Assembly: GCA_002478115.1 (NCBI GenBank)
Contig: DLMH01000168.1
Span: forward strand, 1 to 64,000
Reading direction: 5' to 3'
Length of the DNA stretch: 64,000 nucleotides
Source: Candidatus Acidiferrum typicum
GTDB lineage: Bacteria; Acidobacteriota; Terriglobia; Acidiferrales; UBA7541
The notes below the pieces were generated by a model. The model worked only from the letters and a program-made list of their open reading frames with translations. It ran no database searches and was not told where the DNA came from. The translations under genes were made by a program, and so were the position numbers. Position 1 is the first letter of the stretch; each line of letters begins with the position of its first letter. Positions 32,659-41,347 of the stretch are shown here, piece after piece.

Positions 32659-35301
32659 ATGCACTGGACTCGCCGCCTCTTTCACAAACCCCGCGCTGAA
32701 CGCGAGCTCGACCAGGAGCTCCGCTTCCATCTCGAACAACAGATCTTGGATAACCTTGCGGCTGGCATGTCTTCCGAAGAAGCCCGCCGCGACGCTCTTA
32801 TCAAGCTTGGCGGTATCGAACGCGTCAAAGAAGAAGTCCGCGACACCCGTTGGGAAAGACATGTCGACAACATAGTTCGCGACTTCCGTTGCGCAATCCG
32901 CAACCTTCGTAAGGACAGCCGTTCTACTCTGATAGCCATTCTTGCGTTGGCCCTTGGTATCGGCGCTTCCACGGTCGTGTTCAGCGTCGTCTATAACGTA
33001 TTCGTGAATGCGCTTCCTTACAAAAACTTCAGCCGATCTGTGGTTTTCAAAATACAGAATCTGGAAAATGCGGGCGGGTGGAGAAACCGCGACTTCTTTA
33101 ATCCCGAGGAGTTCCGCGCGTTTCGCGAGCAAAATCATGTGTTTGAAGAAATGATGGCCACAGCGAGAGAGCGGGTTTTATACGATGACGGCAAATCCGT
33201 GCGTTATTGGCCGTTCGGAGCGACGGTAACGTCGAACACGTTTGACTTCCTGGGTGTTGAGCCCTTACTGGGTCGCACAATATCGCAGGAAGATGCAAAT
33301 CTGGGAGCTCCGCCAGTTTTCGTAATGAATTACCGGCTGTGGCAGACGGAGTTCGGCGGTGATCCAAAGATTCTCAATACAAGTTTTGTCTTGAACGGCA
33401 AGCCCACAATTCTTGTGGGAATCATGCCGCAACAATTCAATGCGTTTGACAGTAGCTATTGGGTGGCAGCGAGTGCCGACACGGTGGGTGGCACGCTGAT
33501 CGGGCGACTTAAGCCAGGTGTCGGCGTGCGAGGAGCCGCGGCTGATTTGGATGCCATCGCGCACCGTCTGCAGAAAGTGGATGCAAAGGGAAGATTCCCA
33601 GAGAAGTTCGCAATCGTGGCGGAGCCGCTGCTGGACAGGTTGATCGGAGGCTTCAGGAAAACGTTGTATTCGTTGCTCGCCGCGGTGTTGCTGCTGCTTT
33701 TGATTGCGTGCAGCAATGTGGCTAACTTACTGCTGGCTCGCGCGACGGCTCGGGAGCGCGAGATGGCGATGCGCTCCGCATTGGGTGCAACGCGCGGCCG
33801 ATTGGTCCGGCAATTGCTGGTGGAGAGTTTTGTGCTTGCTACGGCGGCTTGCGGCGCTGGGTGCGTACTGGCGTATTTCGCTTTGAGAATTGTGGTGGCG
33901 CTGATTCCGGCGGGCACCCTTCCGGACGAGAGTGTGATCCGCATTAATGGACCGGTGCTGTTGCTATCCATGGGCGCGACGATCGTAACGACGATCCTGT
34001 GCGGACTGGCGCCTGCACTTCACGTGATGCGCAGCGACCTGCAGCCGCGACTGACGGGCAGCGGGAAAGGCGTTGGCGGAAGTTTTCGACACGGGAAGCT
34101 TCGCGCCGGCCTGGTGGTCAGCGAGGTTGCGCTGTCGATTCTGCTGTTGATTGGCGCGGGTCTGTTGCTGCGCAGCTTTTTTGTTCTGACACGTGTGGAC
34201 CTGGGGTTCGATCCCAAGAATGTTCTCTATTTTGAGCTTAATCTTCCCCGTACGTATAACACGGATGTCCCCGGCTCCAGGGAAAAGAAGAATGAATTGA
34301 CGCGGCAACTCCTCGACCGATTGCGTGCAATGCCCGGCGTGATCTCGGTAGCAGAGTCTAATCAGCACCCGCCGCTGATGTACGAGTGGAGCGACATAGT
34401 AATTCCCGGACGGCCGCACGCGGAGCGTTGGGAGACCAGATTTGAGTCGGTGAGCGAAGGCTATTTCCAGATTCTGGGATTGCCATTGGTTCGTGGGAGG
34501 TTTCTTTCAGGAGACGATGTGACTGTGGCCCGCGATGTCATGGTCGTCAACCAGGCATTTGCACGGGAGTATTTCCCGAACGAAGACCCGATCGGGCACA
34601 AGGTCAAGCTGGTGTTTCTCGACCGACCTTTTCTGGACGCTCCGCATGACACTTATTTCGAAATCGTGGGGATTGTGCGTGACTACAAGACGCGTAACCA
34701 TGAAAACCCCGCATGGGAATCGTTTCCGGAAGTGTTCTTCCCTTATAGCGTTCAGGGCTATAGTTGGCGGACGTTCATGGCAAGGACGGCAGTCGATCCG
34801 AACTCATTGTTGAAGAATGTCGGGCAGGAGGTGCGCGCACTCGATCCGGCGGTGAGGATCGCCGAATCCGGAACATTGGAAGGAGCGCTGAGAGAGTATT
34901 ATCGAGGGCCGCAATTTGAACTTGCAACGCTGGCGGCCTTCGCTGTGACCGGACTGCTTCTGGTCGTCATTGGGATTTTCAGTGTGATGGCCTATACCGT
35001 GTCGCTGCAGACGCATGAGATTGGCGTGCGCATGGCTCTTGGAGCGCAACAGACAAATATTTTGAGACTTGTACTTGTGAAAGGGTTCCGGCTGGTCACG
35101 GTGGGCATACTTTTGGGATTGCTCGCCAGCTACGTGCTTACTCGCTTCCTGGCGAGCGAAATTTCCGGTGTTTCTACTACGGATCCTTGGACATTTGTGG
35201 CGGTCGTGGCAATTGTCGTGTTGGTGGGCCTCGCGGCGTGTCTCTTGCCCGCGCGCTCTGCCGCTAGAGTCGATCCCGTCGTCGCACTACGTTACGAATA
35301 A
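32659..35301 (+). CDS. ADOP family permease (MacB-like ABC permease)
   Basis: This 880-residue protein belongs to the acidobacterial duplicated orphan permease family. It has a short N-terminal cytoplasmic region (RAERELDQELRFHLEQQI, an ADOP hallmark), then two FtsX/MacB-type halves. Each half has a large periplasmic MacB domain and three to four helices, near residues 95-120, 335-470 and 760-875. No ABC ATPase gene is adjacent, in line with the name. Substrate is unknown. It is a vertically typical Acidobacteriota family carried here inside the mobile element. Confidence 0.9.
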   Translation: MHWTRRLFHKPRAERELDQELRFHLEQQILDNLAAGMSSEEARRDALIKLGGIERVKEEVRDTRWERHVDNIVRDFRCAIRNLRKDSRSTLIAILALALGIGASTVVFSVVYNVFVNALPYKNFSRSVVFKIQNLENAGGWRNRDFFNPEEFRAFREQNHVFEEMMATARERVLYDDGKSVRYWPFGATVTSNTFDFLGVEPLLGRTISQEDANLGAPPVFVMNYRLWQTEFGGDPKILNTSFVLNGKPTILVGIMPQQFNAFDSSYWVAASADTVGGTLIGRLKPGVGVRGAAADLDAIAHRLQKVDAKGRFPEKFAIVAEPLLDRLIGGFRKTLYSLLAAVLLLLLIACSNVANLLLARATAREREMAMRSALGATRGRLVRQLLVESFVLATAACGAGCVLAYFALRIVVALIPAGTLPDESVIRINGPVLLLSMGATIVTTILCGLAPALHVMRSDLQPRLTGSGKGVGGSFRHGKLRAGLVVSEVALSILLLIGAGLLLRSFFVLTRVDLGFDPKNVLYFELNLPRTYNTDVPGSREKKNELTRQLLDRLRAMPGVISVAESNQHPPLMYEWSDIVIPGRPHAERWETRFESVSEGYFQILGLPLVRGRFLSGDDVTVARDVMVVNQAFAREYFPNEDPIGHKVKLVFLDRPFLDAPHDTYFEIVGIVRDYKTRNHENPAWESFPEVFFPYSVQGYSWRTFMARTAVDPNSLLKNVGQEVRALDPAVRIAESGTLEGALREYYRGPQFELATLAAFAVTGLLLVVIGIFSVMAYTVSLQTHEIGVRMALGAQQTNILRLVLVKGFRLVTVGILLGLLASYVLTRFLASEISGVSTTDPWTFVAVVAIVVLVGLAACLLPARSAARVDPVVALRYE

Positions 35302-35521
35302 TCGTTCCATTGTTAGGTTCATTGTGTGTTTTCACAAAAGAGGCTTAGTTGCCAGAGTTTATGCTCGGCTGCGCGGCCCTCGAAACCCTGCGCGCTTCAC
35401 TTGGACAGATAATTGGAAAATCGCCCGTCACGGGCCAGAAACGGGGTTCTGTGAAGTGTGCAAGGACTACTGATTGATGTCACTTGACCGTCGAACACTC
35501 CCGTTCACTGACAAATAACTC

Positions 35522-35552
35522 GAAGAGGCTCCAGCAACACCGGAGCCTCTTC
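35522..35552 (-). terminator. Hairpin terminator downstream of ssb
   Basis: GAAGAGGCTCC (35522-35532) and GGAGCCTCTTC (35542-35552) are perfect complements, 12 bases past the ssb stop on the minus strand. Only a short T-rich stretch follows. The 35302-35521 stretch after the ADOP gene contains nothing else that I can name. Confidence 0.7.
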
Positions 35553-35563
35553 CCAAAAGCTGG

Positions 35564-35977
35564 TCAGTAAGGCACCTCCTCAGGCTGAGCGTCGACCGGC
35601 ACGCTCTCGCGCACTTCGTCTTTCTTGGCGCGATTGAGCTTGCGGATGGAATCCGCCTTCACCTGCCAAGTCTTGAACGGCACGGTGATCTTGGTCTTGC
35701 CCTTGCCGAACTCTTTCTCGAAGGTGCTGCTCACGAGCGTGCCTTCGACGTAGATGTGGTCGCCTTTCCGCAGCTTCGTCGCGGCGTACTCGCCGAGGCC
35801 ATTCCAAGCAACGACGCGGTGCCACTCCGTCTTGGAGTGCCATTCTTCGTCGGCACCCTTCCAAGACCGCTGAGTCGCCAGCGAAAGAACCGCATACTTG
35901 CGGTCTGACGCCTTGACGGACTTGTGCTCCGGGTTTTTGCCAAGATAACCGATTAAGTGGACTACATTGATGTGCAT
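35564..35977 (-). CDS. ssb: Single-stranded DNA-binding protein
   Basis: This 137-residue OB-fold protein has the family order: INVVHLIGYLGKNPEHK, then YAVLSLATQRSWKG, WHRVVAWNGLGEYAATKLRKGDHIYVEG and the end of the fold near residue 108. The C-terminal tail is short and ends in EEVPY, lacking the usual acidic DDDIPF tip, which is common in plasmid-borne SSBs. It would coat transferred single strands and support replication of the element. It is monocistronic, with its own terminator and a long structured leader. Confidence 0.9.
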   Translation of the reverse strand: MHINVVHLIGYLGKNPEHKSVKASDRKYAVLSLATQRSWKGADEEWHSKTEWHRVVAWNGLGEYAATKLRKGDHIYVEGTLVSSTFEKEFGKGKTKITVPFKTWQVKADSIRKLNRAKKDEVRESVPVDAQPEEVPY

Positions 35978-36090
35978 GTTGTGCTCCGTTTCTGCCCTTG
36001 TAATTGGGGCACCCGGAGGCGAGTGGATACTGCTCCCAAAGCGAGAGGCTGCTTTTTGGGAGGGACACAAGAAATCTTCGCCGCTGTCTC

Positions 36091-36169
36091 AGAAGATTTG
36101 TTGGGAGGAACCGGAAAAGCAGAAGACGCGAAGCTGCCGGGCGCAGGAATTATCCCGAAGCAGTGCCCA
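36091..36169. repeat. 79-bp repeat, copy 1 (upstream of ssb)
   Basis: This block matches 44066-44144 at 76 of 79 bases, in the same orientation, without gaps. It begins 114 bases upstream of the ssb start codon. Between it and the gene a hairpin (CTCCCAAA paired with TTTGGGAG near 36033-36062) stands in the leader. The other copy lies upstream of the ArdC-like gene. It is most likely a shared promoter, regulator-binding site or structured RNA for the maintenance genes. Confidence 0.85.
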
Positions 36170-36219
36170 ATGGAGAGGGTGGAAACGGAAGCACTGCACC
36201 AAAACGAGTCCAAAACTAT

Positions 36220-36432
36220 GTGAACGAGGACCGGAGACACAAACTGATAGTGAGACGCGTCACATTCACCTCAAGTGGACGGAAGGGATTTGACCTCATG
36301 GTGGGTGAACTCGATGAGATTTACCGCGAGGCGATTGCCTGCGCTGCCAACCAGAAGGGAAACCTGTTGCGAATCGCGCTTCGACTAGCATGGCTCAAGA
36401 GGAGAATGCAGGTTCAAGTGTTAGACTTGTGA
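36220..36432 (+). CDS. Possible small protein before the NERD-kinase-helicase gene
   Basis: A frame from the GTG at 36220 gives 70 residues: a basic N-terminal part and an amphipathic helical region (LDEIYREAIACAANQKGNLL, then RIALRLAWLKRR). It lies 46 bases before the large defence-type gene on the same strand. I know no family. An internal ATG at 36298 would give 44 residues. The call rests on composition only. Confidence 0.3.
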   Translation: MNEDRRHKLIVRRVTFTSSGRKGFDLMVGELDEIYREAIACAANQKGNLLRIALRLAWLKRRMQVQVLDL

Positions 36433-36478
36433 TATAGAATGCAAGGTAAACGAGCCACTCCGTTGCACTTGACCACCC

Positions 36479-39400
36479 ATGAAGATCGACTACATAAGCA
36501 GTGACGGTATTCACCACGCAGAAAAAGCTGCTCTAGAACGTTTGAGGCAGGAATTCAACAAGTCAGTGTTTAGCCAGGGTTGGTATGGGTACGCGGCATT
36601 CATGATGATGGACCGCGTATATCGAGATCGAGAGATTGATCTCATATTGCTGACCCATGACAGATTATTGGTAATTGAGCTAAAAAACTGGAATAACGGC
36701 GCGATCACGACAATGGGTGACCACTGGCTGCTGGATCGAAATGACATGGGGCGGTCACCTGTAAAGGTCACTGCTGACAAGACCAAAATCTTGGCCTCCA
36801 AGATTAAAGAAAAGCTCAAGGAACCCGCACGCTCGCTGTATAACGACTTTCGGGTCGTACTTTGCGGTAATGCAGATGCGAGTGGGATTCCCATCGACGA
36901 GCGACGATGGGTCATGCAACTCGATGAATTTGCAAAAATCAGCACTAAAGGAAAATACGAGCAACACTTTGGCCGGCAGCGACCAAATGCTATCAGGGCA
37001 TCTGATTATGTATCTGAATTTTCTCAGTTCTTCCGCGGCCCCTTATTTAAACCTACGGCTTTCTCGTATCACAACTTTCAGATCGTTGGCGATGTAATCT
37101 TCCCTCACCCGGATGGTCTCTATAAAGAGTATAAAGCCGTCAAGCGTGACGATTCTCGTCACCAGGCCCTTCTTCGTCGTTGGGACTTTTCTGTGCTCGC
37201 AGGCGTTGCAGATACGATCGACGAACGCTCTCGGATCGCTCTCCGGGAACATAAGGCACTGGGCTACGTCCACGAACAGAATGAGGATCTCGATACTGTC
37301 TTGTTACAGCCTTTGTCTTATCCGACTCGGGATGATGTCGACGCTGACTTTTGCGAACTCTATAAGCTCCCATCACGCCAATCGCGACTCAGCGAGTTTG
37401 TTTACCGCTTTGGTAAGGATCTTGAGCCAGCGGAGCGCCTCGGACTGGTCAAGGTGTTGATCTCTCACTTCGCTGAACTCCACGACATCAATGTTGCCCA
37501 CCGAGATATCGGTGATCACAGTATCTGGCTCGAGAGGCCAACAAAGGTCTCCATATCGGGCCTTATCACTTCGTACTTTCCCGAAGCCGGAACTGTGGGT
37601 GGGCTACGTGAAGCGTTGAGGGCTGGGAGCTGTCTCCTTCCAGAAGACGTTAAAGGTCTAGGTGAGGGCACAGCCAGTGACGCATTCAGACGAGACGTCT
37701 ATTTGCTTGGTGTTGTGAGCCATTACCTCTTGTTTCTGCATTGGCCTTCAAAGGATGCTGTGCTAGGTGTCCACGAATGGAAGGAAGTTCCCGAGAATCC
37801 CTACGGTTCTGAAATCAGTTCTTGGCTAAGCCGAGCACTCGATTTGATTCCTAGCGCCCGCTACGCAAACGCCCGTGAAATGCTGAATGTTCTGGCTCAA
37901 ATGCGCACGACAAGCATTTCACATCCCGGACTTGACTTTAGTGCATTCGAACCCTTCAAAACGGAGGCACTTCCGTATTCCATTTACCGGATGGAAGAGG
38001 AGCTCAAGCACGGCCATTCGCACGTATATGCATCTTCTCTTGGTGGGCAAAAGGTCGTTGTAAAAATTTGGAATCAGCTACGACCAGATCCAAAACATGT
38101 CGAAGAAAGCCACCAACTACTTGCGTTTCTGGAAAAGGCCCGACTGCTAAAGGCTCAAAAGTGTGACGTGGTTCCCGAACTACTCGATTTCGGTCTCTCC
38201 CCTGCGGGCCCATATGTTGTCCAAACCTGGGCCCAAGGCATCCCGCTCGACGTAACGTTGAAGGACAAGAGGTCGTTCGAAGATGCTATCCAGCTTTGCA
38301 AGCGGCTAATCGAAGCAACCTTGCATCTTCATGCACTCCAGTTCGACCACGGAGACATTGGCCCGAGCAACATAATAGTTGATTCTGAGCGGATCAATTT
38401 TATTGACCCGTTGGATATTTTCCCCGGTGGCGGACGAAAGCCATATAACCCCGCATACGCGCCGAGCGACTATGAAAATCTGCCGATAGCCGAACGTGAT
38501 TGTTTCGCGGTTGCGAGGGTCTGTGAAGACATTTTTGCTGCGAGCGCGCCCACCACGAGAGACAGTTCTACGATTCTTACGGAGATCCGGGCATGCATTA
38601 CGCGCGAGCCTGGTATTTATCGTGTGGACCGCATCCTAGAGGCGATTCAAAAATTCCTCTCGGTACCCCAGGTGGCAAGACCCACCATCACGATACAAAC
38701 GAAAGCAGTTAAAGAAGTCTATGAAATGGTGGCCGATAACGGCGCATATCATGTGGGTGTTTTTGAGGACAAGAACAGACCGGGCATCGGAAGAGTGACC
38801 ATAAGTGGTATTCGCAAGCAACTCATCTTAAGTATCGACCTCAAATCGCTGTCTCCGGTCTGGGTGGGCGTTCGAGACCTTCAGCACAGCAAATTTGTGT
38901 TTAGCGCCCAAAAGGCGATTCATTCGCTGAAGTGTTCCCTTCGATTGGTCCCCGGCCTTGATAAGCTCTCGGAATTTGTCGACATGCTTTTGGCTATCCC
39001 TGCGGTTTGGGAGGCTTTTGAGGGGCTCGCGGAGCCTGACGTGACTCTCAGACCCGAGGTGTCCACCACGGAGGCTGGCGTAGCGCCACCGACCGAGTCA
39101 ATTTGGAGGGCGCTCATCGCTGCCGAAGAAACGAGTCTTCCGGAAGTGGAAATTGCGGGACCCATATCTTGGGAGGGCTCCACTTTTAGTCGGCTACGCG
39201 TTCCATATTCTAAGGCGGGAGAACCGCTGGATTATGACTCGGAGGATGTGATCGAAGTCCTTCAAGAGGTAAACGAAGACCTACTGCGGGTCGGTGAACT
39301 AAACACCCGTGATACGACAGCGGCCATTCTTTCGATTGATCGGCTGTCCCTGCGCAGACCTCTTCGGCTCGGCGAGAAACTGAAACTGAGGAGCATTGAG

Positions 39401-41347
39401 GATCTCGCTTCTTTTCGTCGCAGACAATCCGCGGTTAACAGGATTCTTAGTCACGAATCAGTGGTTCCAAACCTCATTGATTTTTTTGACCCGTCCCGCT
39501 GCCCAGAACCTATTCTCACTGATGACCTTGTTAGCGACGCGGAACTCGACACATATAATCGGTATGAAGAAGGGACAATCCAATTCAGTCTGAATACACA
39601 ACAGCGCGAGGCGTTTCGAAGATTGTGGAGATCGGGTCCGGTTGGCTTGCTGCAGGGCCCTCCTGGTACAGGTAAGACTGCGTTCATCGCTTCGTTTATC
39701 CATTACATTCTCTTGAAAGGGGCCCAGAGTGTGCTTCTGGCGAGTCAGTCCCACGAAGCCGTAAATAATGCTGCAGAAAAGGTGTTAGAGCTATGTAGGA
39801 AGACCAGTCTCCGAATTGACCTTGTACGCTTTGGGGCCGAAGGGATGGTATCCGATCAGCTCCGTCCCTACCATTCCAGCTCAATCCTGCAGAGCTATCG
39901 TGAACTTTTCCGATCAGAGATGCGAGAAAGGATTTTATCACTCAGCGAGAATCTTGGCCTTCCACGGGAATTTGTGGAGTCGTGGTTCGATATCAACTAC
40001 CACCTTGACAGACTACTCCGCGACATTGAAGTTCTGTCCGCAAAGCTGCAGAAGGAGCAAGAGGGTAGTAAGGAGCAGAAACAACTCTTGGCTCGATTAA
40101 CACGGCGCGAAGAACGTTTCAAAATAGTGGCGCGGGAAAAGTTCGGGTATGCGGAGAATAGTGATCTCGACCAAATAGTGCAGACGCTAAAAGAAAGGCT
40201 CGCAAAGTTGCACGGTATCCGTTCGTTAGACGCGATTGGGAGACTCGATAAGGCCATTGTCATATCTCAAGAGTGGATCGACCGGCTCGGCACGCTTCAG
40301 GGAAACTTCGAAGAATTTCTTGCGAAGACGAGAAGCGTGGTCTGCGGAACGTGCGTTGGATTGGGCCGTTCGCAGTTTGGAGTAGTCAAGAATCGGTACG
40401 ACTGGGTGATCGTAGACGAAGCAGCCCGCGCTGCTCCGGGCGAACTTGCCGTTGCAATCCAATCTGGGAGGAGGATTCTGCTCGTAGGAGATCACCGGCA
40501 ACTACCTCCGCTCTACAGCGAAGAGGTCTTGAACAACACTGCCTCGCAACTCTCCTTTAGCGAGCGGCCCGTATTGGTCCGAAGCGACTTCGAGCGCGCT
40601 TTCGAATCGCAATACGGAAAGCAGGTCGGTGTGATGCTCAAAACTCAGTATCGAATGGCACCGCCGATAGGAGATCTGGTATCGCACTGCTTCTACTTGA
40701 CTCCGCTCGAGTCAGGCCGAGGCGATGCGCCACCGTGGTTTGGGTCTTTGCCGCTTTGCGCACGGGCAGTCGTGACGTGGATCGACACGTCGTCGGCTGG
40801 GCGCGATTCTCACGAACGAAAGAAGGCCGGGACCGACAGTATTGAAAATCCATATGAGGTGCGAGAGATTTTGGACATCCTCAAGCAGATATTCGCCGTA
40901 ACTTCTTTCATGGAAAAACTGGTCGAAGACAGTGCTGACGATGATCAACCTATTGGCGTCATTTGTGAATATTCCGAGCAGAAGCATCTACTTCAAAGAG
41001 AATTCAGCGAGCAGGAATGGGCCACCAATTTTCGGCACCTAGTGAAAATCGACACGGTGGATAGCTACCAAGGAAAAGAAAACCGAATCATTATTCTGTC
41101 GCTGACCCGAAACAACGATCAATTTAAGCAAGGATTCCTAAAGAGCCCACAGCGCGCAAACGTTTCTATCTCGCGTGCGATGGATCGGCTAGTCATCGTA
41201 GGTGCTTCCAGAATGTGGCGAGAGAACAATAGCGAGTTCCCGTTTGGGAAAGTCCTCTCGTACATCGAAAACCGAGTTGATGGAACCAAGTTTGCCTTGC
41301 TCAATTCACCGACAGTCGTCCTGAAGGGGAGTGATGAGCGTGGATAA
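36479..41347 (+). CDS. NERD nuclease - kinase - kinase - SF1 helicase fusion
   Basis: This 1622-residue protein joins four modules. Residues 10-200 form a NERD-type nuclease domain with Asp54 and the Glu67-X-Lys69 pair (VIELKN). About residues 250-470 form a degenerate kinase: HRD at 341-343, but the usual Asn is Ser348 and no DFG is seen. About 500-730 form a second kinase-like domain with the VVVKIW lysine region, HGD (624-626), Asn631 and the IDP acidic site at 643. The rest is a DNA2/COG1112-type SF1 helicase: GPPGTGKT (Lys1066), DEAA (Asp1313) and DSYQGKE. Antiviral systems such as Mokosh pair the same helicase and kinase modules with a nuclease. The next gene overlaps it. Confidence 0.88.
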   Translation: MKIDYISSDGIHHAEKAALERLRQEFNKSVFSQGWYGYAAFMMMDRVYRDREIDLILLTHDRLLVIELKNWNNGAITTMGDHWLLDRNDMGRSPVKVTADKTKILASKIKEKLKEPARSLYNDFRVVLCGNADASGIPIDERRWVMQLDEFAKISTKGKYEQHFGRQRPNAIRASDYVSEFSQFFRGPLFKPTAFSYHNFQIVGDVIFPHPDGLYKEYKAVKRDDSRHQALLRRWDFSVLAGVADTIDERSRIALREHKALGYVHEQNEDLDTVLLQPLSYPTRDDVDADFCELYKLPSRQSRLSEFVYRFGKDLEPAERLGLVKVLISHFAELHDINVAHRDIGDHSIWLERPTKVSISGLITSYFPEAGTVGGLREALRAGSCLLPEDVKGLGEGTASDAFRRDVYLLGVVSHYLLFLHWPSKDAVLGVHEWKEVPENPYGSEISSWLSRALDLIPSARYANAREMLNVLAQMRTTSISHPGLDFSAFEPFKTEALPYSIYRMEEELKHGHSHVYASSLGGQKVVVKIWNQLRPDPKHVEESHQLLAFLEKARLLKAQKCDVVPELLDFGLSPAGPYVVQTWAQGIPLDVTLKDKRSFEDAIQLCKRLIEATLHLHALQFDHGDIGPSNIIVDSERINFIDPLDIFPGGGRKPYNPAYAPSDYENLPIAERDCFAVARVCEDIFAASAPTTRDSSTILTEIRACITREPGIYRVDRILEAIQKFLSVPQVARPTITIQTKAVKEVYEMVADNGAYHVGVFEDKNRPGIGRVTISGIRKQLILSIDLKSLSPVWVGVRDLQHSKFVFSAQKAIHSLKCSLRLVPGLDKLSEFVDMLLAIPAVWEAFEGLAEPDVTLRPEVSTTEAGVAPPTESIWRALIAAEETSLPEVEIAGPISWEGSTFSRLRVPYSKAGEPLDYDSEDVIEVLQEVNEDLLRVGELNTRDTTAAILSIDRLSLRRPLRLGEKLKLRSIEDLASFRRRQSAVNRILSHESVVPNLIDFFDPSRCPEPILTDDLVSDAELDTYNRYEEGTIQFSLNTQQREAFRRLWRSGPVGLLQGPPGTGKTAFIASFIHYILLKGAQSVLLASQSHEAVNNAAEKVLELCRKTSLRIDLVRFGAEGMVSDQLRPYHSSSILQSYRELFRSEMRERILSLSENLGLPREFVESWFDINYHLDRLLRDIEVLSAKLQKEQEGSKEQKQLLARLTRREERFKIVAREKFGYAENSDLDQIVQTLKERLAKLHGIRSLDAIGRLDKAIVISQEWIDRLGTLQGNFEEFLAKTRSVVCGTCVGLGRSQFGVVKNRYDWVIVDEAARAAPGELAVAIQSGRRILLVGDHRQLPPLYSEEVLNNTASQLSFSERPVLVRSDFERAFESQYGKQVGVMLKTQYRMAPPIGDLVSHCFYLTPLESGRGDAPPWFGSLPLCARAVVTWIDTSSAGRDSHERKKAGTDSIENPYEVREILDILKQIFAVTSFMEKLVEDSADDDQPIGVICEYSEQKHLLQREFSEQEWATNFRHLVKIDTVDSYQGKENRIIILSLTRNNDQFKQGFLKSPQRANVSISRAMDRLVIVGASRMWRENNSEFPFGKVLSYIENRVDGTKFALLNSPTVVLKGSDERG

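Noticed and set aside
36004..36432. An Arg-rich reading frame through the 79-bp repeat, also open at the second copy (44012-44278)
   Set aside because: All three substitutions between the copies change residues in this frame, and neither copy has a good start site; the repeat is better explained as non-coding.
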